A stretch of DNA of 64,000 nucleotides from an uncultured Eudoraea sp. (GCF_947260015.1 NZ_CAMYOM010000003.1:62001-126000), one strand, 5' to 3'; positions 36,953 through 45,984 are shown, counted from the first letter of the stretch. Translations and numbers: made by a program. Notes: generated by a model not told the origin, from the letters alone.

Positions 36953-37936
36953 ATGAAACGTAGAAAATTTTTAAAAAATTCTTCCTTAAGTACAGCCGGT
37001 ATCTTTTCGGCTTCAATATTATCAGCCTGTGAAACTGATAAGAAGCATCCATCGGTTAATGAAATGCTAAAACCAATTGTAATTGCAACCTGGGATGTGC
37101 CCAATGCAACAAATAAAGCCTGGCAGGTACTAAGTGATGCCGGCACAGCTTTAGATGCAGTTGAACAAGGTGTAATGATTGAAGAAGCAGATATTAAAAA
37201 TCAATCTGTAGGTAAGGGTGGCAGACCGGACCGTGAAGGCAATGTTACTCTGGATGCCTGCATAATGGACAAAGACAGTAATTGTGGTGCTGTTGTATAC
37301 CTTCAAAATATAGTCCATCCCATTTCAGTAGCAAGAAAGGTAATGGAGGATACGCCTCATGTAATGCTTGCAGGGCAAGGGGCAGAATTGTTTGCTTATC
37401 AAAAGGGATTTAAAAAAGAAAACTTACTTACTGAGAAATCGAAGGAAGAATGGATAGAATGGAAAAAAACTTCGAAATACAAACCTATTATAAACATAGA
37501 AAATCACGATACCATTGGGATGCTCGCAATTGACAATAAAGGGGATATCGCAGGTGCTTGTACCACAAGCGGAATGGCATATAAAATAGCGGGGCGGGTA
37601 GGCGATTCTCCAATTATAGGAGCTGGTCTGTTTATTGATAATGAAGTTGGTGGAGCAACTGCAACAGGGGTTGGTGAAGAAGTTGTTCGTACTGTAGGGA
37701 GTTTTCTTATTGTTGAATTGATGAGGCAGGGTAAAACACCTCAGCAGGCCTGTGAAGAAGGGGTCAAACGCATCATATCTAAAAACAAGGAGAAACTGGA
37801 TTTCCAAATTGGCTTTATTGCCATCAATAAGAAAGGAGAAACCGGTGGGTATTGCATACAGCCAGGCTTTACATATAGGGTATATTCTGAAAAAGGACAT
37901 GTTAATAATAAAGCAAGTAGCTATATAAACGCTTAA
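36953..37936 (+). CDS. N4-(beta-N-acetylglucosaminyl)-L-asparaginase (glycosylasparaginase)
   Basis: An Ntn-hydrolase that splits the GlcNAc-Asn bond of N-linked glycopeptides. The 327-residue precursor has an N-terminal export signal (RRKFLKNSSLSTAGIFSASI) ending at lipobox cysteine C26. Autocleavage would occur before T187 in NHDTIGMLAID, freeing the catalytic threonine; GMAYKIAGRVGDSPIIGAG supplies substrate contacts. The pattern matches the flavobacterial glycosylasparaginase used as the structural model of the family. It should work in the periplasm, perhaps on host or algal glycoproteins. Confidence 0.93.
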   Translation: MKRRKFLKNSSLSTAGIFSASILSACETDKKHPSVNEMLKPIVIATWDVPNATNKAWQVLSDAGTALDAVEQGVMIEEADIKNQSVGKGGRPDREGNVTLDACIMDKDSNCGAVVYLQNIVHPISVARKVMEDTPHVMLAGQGAELFAYQKGFKKENLLTEKSKEEWIEWKKTSKYKPIINIENHDTIGMLAIDNKGDIAGACTTSGMAYKIAGRVGDSPIIGAGLFIDNEVGGATATGVGEEVVRTVGSFLIVELMRQGKTPQQACEEGVKRIISKNKEKLDFQIGFIAINKKGETGGYCIQPGFTYRVYSEKGHVNNKASSYINA

Positions 37937-37963
37937 ATACTTTACTAAAGCACTTAAACTTTG

Positions 37964-37971
37964 TAGTTTTG
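37964..37971 (+). promoter_or_regulatory. -7 promoter element of polA
   Basis: TAGTTTTG, 22 nt ahead of the polA ATG, matches TAnnTTTG. The -33 element is weak. Confidence 0.4.
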
Positions 37972-37993
37972 AAATTCTTCAAGAACACAAAAA

Positions 37994-40834
37994 ATGGCAG
38001 ACCAGAAGCGACTTTTTTTATTGGATGCTTATGCATTGATATTTAGGGGGTATTATGCCCTGATTAAAAACCCCAGGATAAATTCTAAAGGAATGGACAC
38101 CTCGGCTATTATGGGGTTCGTAAATTCTTTGTTTGATGTCATTAAGCGAGAAAAGCCAGACCACCTTGCTGTCTGTTTCGATAAGGACGGCAGTGTGGAA
38201 CGGACAGAGTTATTTGCAGATTATAAGGCAAACCGCGATGAAACTCCCGACGCCATAAGGGTGGCTGTGCCCATAATTCAGGAAATTTTGAAAGCCATGC
38301 ATATTCCCTGCGTGGAGGTGTCTGGTTTGGAAGCAGATGACATTATTGGCACATTAGCCAAGCAGGCAGAGAAAGAAGGATACAAAATATATATGGTTAC
38401 ACCCGACAAGGATTTCGGGCAATTGGTGTCAGAAAATATTTTTATGTACCGCCCTTCTCGTATGGGCAATGGAATTGAAATTTGGGGAATCCCCGAAATA
38501 CAAAATCGATTTGGAGTAGAGCGTCCTGAACAGGTAATTGATTATTTGGGAATGATGGGGGATGCCAGTGATAATATTCCCGGACTTCCCGGAGTTGGCG
38601 ATAAAACTGCCAAAAAATTTATTGCCGAATTTGGAACCCTTGAAGGGCTGCTTGCGAATACGGATAAACTGAAGGGGAAAATGAAAGAGAAGGTGGAGGA
38701 AAATGCCGAGTTGGGCCGACTCTCAAGAAAGTTAGCAACTATTTGCGTGACTTGTGACGTTACTTTTGACGCCAAGGATTACGAACTCTCTGAACCCAAT
38801 AGTGAAGAAGTACAGAAAATATTTGAGGAATTAGAATTTAGAAGGCTTAAAGAACAATTCCTAAGGATTTTTTCAGAGGAAGCTGATGTTGCAGATGAAA
38901 AAATCAACAATGAAGAACCAAAACAAAAAAAAGAGCCCCAGGCTGCTGGAAGTGGTCAGTTTTCGCTATTTGGAAGTGATGGGGATTCTCCTGCTGCTAC
39001 TTTGAAAGAATTTTCGAGCAGAAAAACCATTAAGGATGTACCACATGTTTATCAGAGTGTCTCACCAGGGATGGGTATGAAATTATTCCTTCAAAATTTA
39101 ATGAAACAATCTGTAGTTTGTTTTGATACGGAAACAACTTCTTTAAACCCTCTTGTAGCTGAGCTAGTTGGAATTGCCTTCTCCTGGGAGGCCGGTAAAG
39201 GTTTTTATGTTCCTTTTCCGGAAGAGCGAGAAAATGCCCAGGCATTAATTGAACAACTCCGAGCTTTTTTCGAGGCGGAACAAATAGAGAAAATTGGACA
39301 GAATTTAAAATATGATATAAAGGTACTTCACAAATACAATGTTTCCGTCAAAGGCAGTTTATTTGATACCATGTTAGCGCATTACCTTATAAATCCGGAT
39401 ATGCGTCATAATATGGATGTGCTGTCAGAAACTTACCTTAACTATACCCCAGTATCTATAACCGAGCTGATAGGGAAAAAAGGTAAAAACCAATTGAGCA
39501 TGCGCGAGGTTAGTCTAGAAAGACAAACTGAATACGCTGTAGAGGATGCTGATATAACATTTCAATTGGCAAAACAGTTTGCCAAGGAGCTTAAGGAAGC
39601 AAATACAGAAGAGCTTTTCAGAAATATTGAGATTCCTTTGGTGAATGTTCTGGCAGCTATGGAATTAGAGGGGATTAACCTTGATAAGGAATTTCTTCAT
39701 TCGTTATCAAAAGATTTGGAAAATGATATAAAAAATCTGGAAGTCAAGATCTACAAGGAAGCCGGTGAAGAATTTAATATTGCATCCCCAAAGCAGTTAG
39801 GTGATATTTTGTTTAATAAACTAAAACTTGCAGACAAGCCAAAAAAAACAAAAACAGGTCAGTATTCCACTGCGGAAGATGTGCTTTCTTATCATGCCAA
39901 AGAAAACCAAATAATTAAAGATGTTCTGAATTACAGAGGCCTTGCCAAGTTAAAGAGCACCTATATTGATGCATTACCGGAACAGGTTGAAGAGATTACG
40001 GGCAGGGTACACACAGATTATATGCAAACTGTAGCTGCAACGGGAAGGTTAAGCAGCAATAATCCCAACCTTCAAAACATACCAATACGCACAGAACGTG
40101 GCAGGCAGGTGCGAAAAGCTTTTATTCCAAGAGATGATAATTATATCCTTTTAGCCGCTGATTATTCCCAAATAGAGCTTAGAATAATTGCATCCCTTAG
40201 TGAAGAAACAACAATGATTGAGGCCTTTAAAAATGGGGAAGATATACACGCTTCAACCGCTTCAAAGGTTTTCAACGTCCCGCTGGATGAAGTTACCAGA
40301 GATCAGAGAAGTAATGCCAAAACTGTGAATTTTGGTATAATATATGGAGTATCGGCCTTTGGATTGAGCAATCAAACAGATTTATCACGGACGGAGGCTA
40401 AGGAATTAATTGATACTTACTACAAGACGTACCCAAAACTGCGAAATTATATTAGCGATCAAATAGACTTTGCAAGGGAACATGGATATGTGCAAACGGT
40501 GCTGGGCAGGAGACGCTATTTAAAAGATATTAATGGAAGTAATGCTGTTGTCCGCGGTGCTGCTGAAAGGAACGCCGTGAATGCACCCATACAGGGTAGC
40601 GCAGCTGACATTATAAAAATAGCAATGATCAATATCCATACAAAGCTTAAGGAAGGTAATTTTAAAACTAAGATGCTTCTCCAGGTTCATGACGAACTGG
40701 TATTTGACGTATTTAAACCGGAACTGGAAGATGTCCAGGTTATGATCAGAACCGAAATGGAAAACGCTTATGAACTACTTGTACCCTTAGATGTAGAAGT
40801 GGGTATTGGGGAAAATTGGCTTGAAGCCCACTAA
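37994..40834 (+). CDS. polA: DNA polymerase I
   Basis: A 946-residue polymerase for Okazaki fragment processing and repair. It shows the 5'-3' exonuclease domain (about 1-300; LLDAYALIFRGYYA, VSGLEADDIIGTLA, GVGDKTA). A low-complexity linker near 300-330 follows, then a 3'-5' exonuclease domain with its acidic pair in CFDTETTSLNP, so proofreading looks intact. The polymerase domain has motif A DYSQIELRI, motif B RSNAKTVNFGIIYG and motif C VHDELVFD. Length and order are normal. It stands alone, with a TAGTTTTG box upstream. Confidence 0.97.
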   Translation: MADQKRLFLLDAYALIFRGYYALIKNPRINSKGMDTSAIMGFVNSLFDVIKREKPDHLAVCFDKDGSVERTELFADYKANRDETPDAIRVAVPIIQEILKAMHIPCVEVSGLEADDIIGTLAKQAEKEGYKIYMVTPDKDFGQLVSENIFMYRPSRMGNGIEIWGIPEIQNRFGVERPEQVIDYLGMMGDASDNIPGLPGVGDKTAKKFIAEFGTLEGLLANTDKLKGKMKEKVEENAELGRLSRKLATICVTCDVTFDAKDYELSEPNSEEVQKIFEELEFRRLKEQFLRIFSEEADVADEKINNEEPKQKKEPQAAGSGQFSLFGSDGDSPAATLKEFSSRKTIKDVPHVYQSVSPGMGMKLFLQNLMKQSVVCFDTETTSLNPLVAELVGIAFSWEAGKGFYVPFPEERENAQALIEQLRAFFEAEQIEKIGQNLKYDIKVLHKYNVSVKGSLFDTMLAHYLINPDMRHNMDVLSETYLNYTPVSITELIGKKGKNQLSMREVSLERQTEYAVEDADITFQLAKQFAKELKEANTEELFRNIEIPLVNVLAAMELEGINLDKEFLHSLSKDLENDIKNLEVKIYKEAGEEFNIASPKQLGDILFNKLKLADKPKKTKTGQYSTAEDVLSYHAKENQIIKDVLNYRGLAKLKSTYIDALPEQVEEITGRVHTDYMQTVAATGRLSSNNPNLQNIPIRTERGRQVRKAFIPRDDNYILLAADYSQIELRIIASLSEETTMIEAFKNGEDIHASTASKVFNVPLDEVTRDQRSNAKTVNFGIIYGVSAFGLSNQTDLSRTEAKELIDTYYKTYPKLRNYISDQIDFAREHGYVQTVLGRRRYLKDINGSNAVVRGAAERNAVNAPIQGSAADIIKIAMINIHTKLKEGNFKTKMLLQVHDELVFDVFKPELEDVQVMIRTEMENAYELLVPLDVEVGIGENWLEAH

Positions 40835-40946
40835 TACGAAAAACAGGAATTATCCGTTTTATATTTAGGGCAAGAGTATTACTCTATTATATGATTATTT
40901 GCCTCGAAAAAAGAGGATATTAACCACTTCAAAATAAAACTAAGTC

Positions 40947-41282
40947 ATGACAAAAGTTCCTGCGTGTCTCTTCTTTTTGGTTTTGAGCACTTTATGTTTA
41001 AATGCTCAGCAGGATGCTAATTTGGTCGATAGAAATTATCAATCCGGGATAAAGGTGTTTCCCAACCCGGCAACCAATGTCGTTAATCTGCTCGGTCTTA
41101 AGAATAGTTTAAAAGCAGATATCCTTATATCTGATATATCCGGTAACATCATTCAACAATATAGATGGGAAATTCGCAACAGTGCCCTTAATATTCCGAT
41201 TGCCACCCTTAACCCTGGCATATATATAATTTCTATTTCATCTAAAGAACAGAGTTTACAAACCAAGTTTTATAAAAAATAA
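40947..41282 (+). CDS. Small exported protein consisting almost only of a T9SS type A sorting domain
   Basis: A 111-residue protein with a signal peptide (first 20 residues, ending LNA-Q), about a dozen linker residues, and then a complete type A C-terminal sorting domain: IKVFPNPATNVVNL, DILISDISGNII, ALNIPIATLNPGIYIISI, and a basic end KFYKK. In larger T9SS cargo this domain directs the protein across the outer membrane. Here there is no passenger ahead of it, so the whole mature product would be the tag. A strong terminator follows. Function unknown. Confidence 0.85.
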   Translation: MTKVPACLFFLVLSTLCLNAQQDANLVDRNYQSGIKVFPNPATNVVNLLGLKNSLKADILISDISGNIIQQYRWEIRNSALNIPIATLNPGIYIISISSKEQSLQTKFYKK

Positions 41283-41312
41283 AAACCCTTCGTAAAAAAA
41301 CGAAGGGTTTTT
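41281..41312. terminator. Bidirectional terminator after the T9SS-tag gene
   Basis: AAAAACCCTTCG and CGAAGGGTTTTT form a 12-bp stem with an A-rich loop. It serves both the plus-strand gene and the convergent lipoprotein gene. Confidence 0.9.
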
Positions 41313-41332
41313 AGTATCAGTTGAATTTCTTA

Positions 41333-41830
41333 TTACCTTTTTGTAAAGATCAAAACACCACCATCATTAAAATCAGCAAAATTCAATTCTGTGGCATTTA
41401 CTCTCATAGTATTTCCTGAAATCTCTACATTCACAGTAGTCTCAACCTGATTCTCATCTATATAGGTCAGTACTCCTCCTTCATACATATAACTATCTAC
41501 ACTAGTGTCTTTCTCCGTTGGACATGGAACATCGAGCCCTGTCCCTCCAGGATTTACGTTTATGTCCAGGTAGTTTCCTGAATTTTCCGTAATTACGCTT
41601 AGGTCTGCATTAAAAGTAATTGTCATAAGAGAACAATTTATTTCAGATAAAAAGCTTAAAATATCCTGGGCAAATTTTTCATCATCACTTGCCGTACTGT
41701 CATCAATTTCCAATGCGGTAAGTTCCCATGACCCAATAATACCATTTTCCTGATTTAAATCATCTTTGTCTGATGAGCAGGAAAATAAAAGAGTTGTTGC
41801 TATAAAAAGTGTTAATAAGTTACGTTTCAT
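41333..41830 (-). CDS. Lipocalin-like lipoprotein
   Basis: A 165-residue lipoprotein; the lipobox LLFSC puts the acylated cysteine at C18. The mature part begins after an acidic linker with IIGSWELTALE, and continues with regular beta strands (MTITFNADLSVIT, GGVLTYIDENQVETTV, NTMRVNATELN). This is the pattern of the small lipocalin-like domain proteins common in Bacteroidota. Two cysteines in the mature part may form a disulfide. Function unknown. It is convergent with the T9SS-tag gene. Confidence 0.75.
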   Translation of the reverse strand: MKRNLLTLFIATTLLFSCSSDKDDLNQENGIIGSWELTALEIDDSTASDDEKFAQDILSFLSEINCSLMTITFNADLSVITENSGNYLDINVNPGGTGLDVPCPTEKDTSVDSYMYEGGVLTYIDENQVETTVNVEISGNTMRVNATELNFADFNDGGVLIFTKR

Positions 41831-42031
41831 TTTTTTTGGTTTATAAATGTTTTATTTGATGAAAAACGTAAAAAAAGGTCCTATAGTATATTTTGATAGT
41901 TAGATTAGAGAGCGATTTAAGGTTAGTTTAACCGCCTTTATATGATACTTTGCACATTATTCTCACAATATTGTATAAAATATCACATTTAAACAGACAT
42001 AATTATTTTCAAAAAATAGAGAAATAACGGT

Positions 42032-42061
42032 TTGCATTTAAACTTTATAGTTGTACATTTG
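42032..42061 (+). promoter_or_regulatory. Promoter of rplM-rpsI
   Basis: TTG (42032-42034), exactly 19 nt, then TACATTTG (42054-42061): a full Bacteroidota consensus promoter. Transcription would start near 42068, giving a leader of about 40 nt before the GTG start of rplM. Confidence 0.8.
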
Positions 42062-42108
42062 CAGCCCGTTAAAAGGGATTGAAGTGTTTAATTAATAAAA
42101 AAAAAGTA

Positions 42109-42564
42109 GTGGATACATTGAGCTACAAGACCAAATCTGCTAATAAGAATACTGTTGAAAAACAGTGGTTATTAGTTGATGCTGAGGGCCAAACATTAGG
42201 ACGTCTTGCTTCTAAAGTGGCGAAAATTTTAAGAGGCAAATACAAACCATATTTTACGCCACACGTTGATTGCGGGGACAATGTTGTTATTGTGAACGCG
42301 GAGAAAATTCAACTTAGCGGTAATAAATGGGAAGACAAGACCTACACTAGGTATACGGGATATCCCGGAGGTCAAAGATCAACCACTGCCAGGGAACTCT
42401 TAGAGAAAAATCCTGCGAGTATCATTGAAAAAGCAGTAAAAGGTATGCTTCCCAAAAACAAATTGGGGGCTGAAATGTTTAGAAACTTAAGAGTTTATGC
42501 TGGAACCGATCATGATCAGGAAGCACAAAAACCAAAGGCAATTAACTTAAATGACCTTAATTAA
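42109..42564 (+). CDS. rplM: 50S ribosomal protein L13
   Basis: The 151-residue protein carries the L13 signatures: [36 protein letters not shown] and [21 protein letters not shown]. The GTG at 42109 is chosen as start because homologues begin with M-D-T-L-S-Y-K-T, and the frame's upstream TTG at 42079 would add a lysine-rich stretch not seen in L13. A consensus promoter lies 47 nt upstream. rpsI follows with no gap. Confidence 0.96.
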   Translation: MDTLSYKTKSANKNTVEKQWLLVDAEGQTLGRLASKVAKILRGKYKPYFTPHVDCGDNVVIVNAEKIQLSGNKWEDKTYTRYTGYPGGQRSTTARELLEKNPASIIEKAVKGMLPKNKLGAEMFRNLRVYAGTDHDQEAQKPKAINLNDLN

Positions 42565-42951
42565 ATGGACATAATTCATAAAATAGGCAGAAGAAAAACG
42601 GCTGTTGCACGCGTTTATATGTCAGAAGGAAAAGGCAACATTACTGTTAATAAAAGAACATTAGAAGATTATTTCTCTACAGCTACTTTACAGTATAAAG
42701 TAAAACAACCTTTTGCTTTAACCAATACCGTGGACAATTATGACGTGAAAGTTAATGTTTACGGAGGTGGAATTACTGGACAGGCAGAAGCAGTACGCTT
42801 AGCTTTGTCAAGGGCTCTGTGTGAGATTGAGGCTGAAAACAGGGTATTTTTAAAACCAGAAGGATTGCTTACAAGAGACCCTAGAATGGTTGAACGTAAA
42901 AAGTTTGGTCAGAAAAAAGCAAGAAAGAAATTCCAATTCTCGAAACGATAA
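42565..42951 (+). CDS. rpsI: 30S ribosomal protein S9
   Basis: The 128-residue protein starts on the base after the rplM stop. It shows the S9 features IGRRKTAVARVYMSEGKGNI, GGGITGQAEAVRLALSRAL and the basic tail ending QFSKR, which reaches into the P-site. The rplM-rpsI pair is a nearly universal operon. A modest terminator follows before the rpsB leader. Confidence 0.97.
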   Translation: MDIIHKIGRRKTAVARVYMSEGKGNITVNKRTLEDYFSTATLQYKVKQPFALTNTVDNYDVKVNVYGGGITGQAEAVRLALSRALCEIEAENRVFLKPEGLLTRDPRMVERKKFGQKKARKKFQFSKR

Positions 42952-42963
42952 ATATATATATAG

Positions 42964-42987
42964 TCCTGGAATGAATTCAGGATTTTT
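42964..42987 (+). terminator. Terminator after rpsI
   Basis: TCCTGGA pairs with TTCAGGA (one G-T pair) around a 5-nt loop, followed by TTTTT. It is weaker than others in the window, so some read-through into rpsB-tsf is possible. Confidence 0.6.
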
Positions 42988-43037
42988 AACCCAAGTTCAT
43001 TGAAAGTCTCTCGTTAAAGGGACAATTAAAAATCTAA

Positions 43038-43148
43038 ACCTGTTAATTACCTATATTTTATAGGTATCTATAAAAACAGGTAAAGGTTGAATTTAGTTTA
43101 GCATCTAAATGTTGGAGGCTTTCCGTTAATAAGGAATACCACTTCAAC
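43038..43148 (+). promoter_or_regulatory. Structured leader upstream of rpsB
   Basis: Stems read by eye: an outer stem ACCTGTT (43038-43044)/AACAGGT (43075-43081) encloses a perfect 8-bp hairpin TACCTATA/TATAGGTA (43048-43066). Downstream, GTTGAA (43086-43091)/TTCAAC (43143-43148) encloses two further hairpins (ATTTAG/CTAAAT and TTCC/GGAA). The 234-bp gap before rpsB has no gene. Leaders of this kind are used by S2 to repress its own operon in other bacteria; that role is inferred here. Confidence 0.5.
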
Positions 43149-43185
43149 ATTGCTAATTCATAAGAACGTAAACTAAGTATTAAAA

Positions 43186-44364
43186 ATGGCTAAGAAAGCT
43201 GAAGTTAAAGAATTATTAGAAGCAGGTGTGCACTTTGGACACCTTACACGAAAATGGAATCCGAATATGGCTCCCTATATCTACATGGAGCGGAATGGAA
43301 TTCACGTAATCAATTTATACAAAACGGTTGCTAAGTTGGAAGAGGCTAATGAAGCCTTGTCTAAAATTGCGGCCTCTGGCAGGAAGATCTTATTTGTCGC
43401 CACTAAGAAGCAGGCAAAAGATATTGTTGCTGAGAAAGTATCCAACGTAAACATGCCATACATCACGGAAAGATGGCCCGGTGGTATGTTGACCAACTTT
43501 GTGACTATTAGAAAGGCTGTAAAAAAAATGGCTTCCATTGATAGGATGAAGAAAGACGGAACATTTATGACCCTTTCTAAAAAAGAACGTTTGCAGGTAG
43601 ATCGTCTTCGTGCTAAATTAGAAAAGAATCTTGGCTCTATATCTGAGATGACACGTTTACCTGGCGCCTTGTTTATTGTAGATACTATGCGTGAGCATAT
43701 TGCCGTAAAAGAGGCCCAAAAATTGAATATCCCCATATTTGCCATGGTGGATACCAACTCAGATCCAAGACCCATTAATTATGTAATTCCTTCTAATGAT
43801 GATGCGTCCAAATCTATCGATGTTATATTAACGGAAGTTACAAATGCAATTGCAGCTGGCCTGGAAGAGCGTAAATCCGAAAAACAGTCTGAAAAAGAAG
43901 GTGGTACTGAAGAAACTACTGCAAAAGCCGAAACAGCAGTTATAGAAAAAGCAGAGGAAGAAAAAGTGGCAGTTGTTAAAGCTCCTAAAGAAGAAAAAGC
44001 TGAAACTGTTGTAGAAAAAGATGCACCTAAGCAAACAAAAGAAGATATTGCGCCGGTAACCGAGAAAAAGGAAAAAGCAGCGGTTAAAAAAACAGCGAAA
44101 GTGGACTCTGACAATCTTACAAAGATTGAAGGTATTGGCCCAAAAGCCGCTGAAGCACTTACCAAGGCAGGTATTGATTCATATGCGAAATTAGCGAAAG
44201 TAAATGCGGAAAAAATCAAAGAAGTCCTGACTGAAGCGAGTTCTAGAATGGCACATTTAGATCCGGATTCTTGGCCAAAACAAGCAAAAATGGCTGCTGA
44301 TGGAAACTGGGATGAATTGAAAGATTGGCAGGATAAAGCTAAAGGTGGAGTAGAAAAATTATAG
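43186..44364 (+). CDS. rpsB: 30S ribosomal protein S2 with a long C-terminal extension
   Basis: Residues 1-225 are ordinary S2 (LLEAGVHFGHLTRKWNP, ITERWPGGMLTNFVTIRK, DTNSDPRPINYVIPSNDDA). A Lys/Glu/Ala-rich linker (about 225-305) follows. Residues 310-370 are a helix-hairpin-helix-like domain (NLTKIEGIGPKAAEALTKAG ... PDSWPKQAKMA). The total of 392 residues compares with about 250 for S2 elsewhere. The tail aligns without gaps with the tail of ActC. Extended S2 proteins occur in other Flavobacteriia as far as I recall. tsf follows after 55 bp; the rpsB-tsf pair is universal. Confidence 0.96.
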   Translation: MAKKAEVKELLEAGVHFGHLTRKWNPNMAPYIYMERNGIHVINLYKTVAKLEEANEALSKIAASGRKILFVATKKQAKDIVAEKVSNVNMPYITERWPGGMLTNFVTIRKAVKKMASIDRMKKDGTFMTLSKKERLQVDRLRAKLEKNLGSISEMTRLPGALFIVDTMREHIAVKEAQKLNIPIFAMVDTNSDPRPINYVIPSNDDASKSIDVILTEVTNAIAAGLEERKSEKQSEKEGGTEETTAKAETAVIEKAEEEKVAVVKAPKEEKAETVVEKDAPKQTKEDIAPVTEKKEKAAVKKTAKVDSDNLTKIEGIGPKAAEALTKAGIDSYAKLAKVNAEKIKEVLTEASSRMAHLDPDSWPKQAKMAADGNWDELKDWQDKAKGGVEKL

Positions 44365-44419
44365 ATTAATTAATTGACAACAGAACACTTACACTCGTGT
44401 TCTACAAAAATAAAATAAA

Positions 44420-45244
44420 ATGGTAAAAATTACCGCTGCAGAAGTAAACGATTTAAGAAAGACCACAGGTGCAGGAATGATGGACTGCAAAAATGCATTG
44501 GTTGAAGCCGAAGGAGATTTTGAGAAAGCTATTGAAATCCTTCGCAAAAAAGGACAGAAAGTGGCTGCTAAGAGAGCAGACAGAGATTCCTCTGAAGGAG
44601 CCGCTATAGCTCAGGTTAATTCTGACAAAACTAGTGGAGTTATTATTTCCCTGAATTGTGAAACCGATTTTGTTGCAAAGAATGATAGTTTTGTTGCCCT
44701 GGCTAATGAGCTGGCTCAACTTGCGCTTGATTTTAATAGTAAAGATGAATTCCTAAATGCTAATTACAATGGCATATCAGTACAGGAAAAATTAACTGAA
44801 CAGACTGGTGTAATTGGTGAAAAAATTGAAATTGGTGGCTTTAGAAAACTAAATGCTCCTTTTGTGGGATCATATATTCATGCAGGCAACAAGATTGCAA
44901 CATTGATTGGACTTTCGGGTGCGGTTGAAGGTGCTGCTGCTGCCGCTAAAGATGTAGCCATGCAGGCTGCCGCAATGAATCCTGTTGCGCTAGATGAATC
45001 TGCAGTAGATCAATCCGTTATTGACAAGGAAATAGAAATAGCCAAAGATCAATTACGTCAGGAAGGAAAGCCTGAGGCCATGTTGGATAATATCGCAAAG
45101 GGAAAATTAAAACGTTTCTTTAAAGACAATACTCTGGTTAACCAGGATTTTATTAAGGATAATAAACAGAGTGTTTCTCAATACATCAAATCTGTCAATC
45201 CTGATTTGGAAATCACAGGTTTTGAAAGGGTATCTTTAGGATAA
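44420..45244 (+). CDS. tsf: Translation elongation factor Ts
   Basis: EF-Ts exchanges GDP for GTP on EF-Tu. The 274-residue protein has the N-terminal UBA-like domain (AAEVNDLRKTTGAGMMDCKN), the TDFV motif region (SLNCETDFVAKNDSFV), and the core with a C-terminal coiled part (KRFFKDNTLVNQDFIKD). Length is normal. It is the second gene of rpsB-tsf and ends at a strong terminator. Confidence 0.97.
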   Translation: MVKITAAEVNDLRKTTGAGMMDCKNALVEAEGDFEKAIEILRKKGQKVAAKRADRDSSEGAAIAQVNSDKTSGVIISLNCETDFVAKNDSFVALANELAQLALDFNSKDEFLNANYNGISVQEKLTEQTGVIGEKIEIGGFRKLNAPFVGSYIHAGNKIATLIGLSGAVEGAAAAAKDVAMQAAAMNPVALDESAVDQSVIDKEIEIAKDQLRQEGKPEAMLDNIAKGKLKRFFKDNTLVNQDFIKDNKQSVSQYIKSVNPDLEITGFERVSLG

Positions 45245-45265
45245 AACACCCATTTAATGTTTAAT

Positions 45266-45302
45266 AAAAAAACCACTTTTCAAAAAGAAAAGTGGTTTTT
45301 TG
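45266..45302. terminator. Bidirectional terminator after tsf
   Basis: AACCACTTTTC and GAAAAGTGGTT form an 11-bp stem with a 5-nt A loop, flanked by A5-7 and T6. It serves both tsf and the convergent HTH gene. Confidence 0.9.
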
Positions 45303-45308
45303 TTTGAT

Positions 45309-45518
45309 CTATTTTACCCAATCCTGTTCTTCCAGTTCAAAAAGTTCATTTACCGAGATCTTAAATATCACAGAGAGCCTTAAAGAAAGAACAGTAGAAG
45401 GCACATATTTACCAAGTTCCATAGCATTGATTGTCTGCCTGCTTACTTTTGCCTTCTCAGCCAGCTGGGCCTGGGTCATATTTTGAATTGCCCTTTGAAC
45501 TTTAATACTGTTCTTCAT
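45309..45518 (-). CDS. XRE-family helix-turn-helix regulator
   Basis: A 69-residue protein that is a single lambda-repressor-like HTH domain: NMTQAQLAEKAKVSRQTINA then MELGKYVPSTVLSLRLSVIF. It is the short Cro-like form without an effector domain. Its start overlaps the end of the membrane-protein gene by 17 bp, so the two are translated together. This pairing of a small XRE regulator with a small multi-helix membrane protein is common in Firmicutes and Bacteroidota. Likely function: autorepression through the inverted repeat in the promoter upstream of the partner gene. Confidence 0.9.
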   Translation of the reverse strand: MKNSIKVQRAIQNMTQAQLAEKAKVSRQTINAMELGKYVPSTVLSLRLSVIFKISVNELFELEEQDWVK

Positions 45519-45984
45519 AACTCACAGATTTTCTTAATCGCCAAATTTTGATATTAAATCTTATAATAAAGAAAAACAACATCGTATACATGTTGAATAC
45601 CATAGCCCAATAAAAAGAGAAATCATAAAGTAAGAGGAATGCCAAAAGTAAGATCCCATAATTCAAATACATGGCCCATACCAAAGATTCCAGTCGAATT
45701 TTGGCAATTAATTCATCCTCGTCCTTTTCCTTGGAAAATGCCACCATAATGCCTCCTAGGATGACCAAAATACCCAGTATTTCATTTAAGATATTATTTT
45801 CGACCATGCCAATAAATCTATTGTTCCCCGAAAGGTCTTCAATAAATATTCCCAATACATTCGCATCAAAAAATGCAGGCTCCCAATCTGTAAAAAGTGT
45901 ATATAACCCTAAAATCAATGAAGGAATAAGAATTATCCAACCTATCCTCTTAAATTTTGACGAAAGTAAATAATTTGTTTCCAT
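45502..45984 (-). CDS. Small four-helix membrane protein paired with the HTH regulator
   Basis: A 160-residue protein with four hydrophobic helices (about 13-30, 65-85, 98-118 and 122-145) and short charged loops (FSKEKDEDELIAKIRLESLV). No family can be named with confidence; similar partners of short XRE regulators are uncharacterised. It is the first gene of a two-gene operon with a consensus promoter. Its end overlaps the regulator's start by 17 bp. It may sense a membrane signal or hold the regulator at the membrane, but that is only inference. Confidence 0.8.
   Translation of the reverse strand: METNYLLSSKFKRIGWIILIPSLILGLYTLFTDWEPAFFDANVLGIFIEDLSGNNRFIGMVENNILNEILGILVILGGIMVAFSKEKDEDELIAKIRLESLVWAMYLNYGILLLAFLLLYDFSFYWAMVFNMYTMLFFFIIRFNIKIWRLRKSVSYEEQY

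Noticed and set aside
42079-42108. Upstream TTG start for rplM giving ten more residues
   Set aside because: The added [10 protein letters not shown] stretch is not part of L13; the GTG at 42109 gives the family N-terminus and the usual 151 residues.
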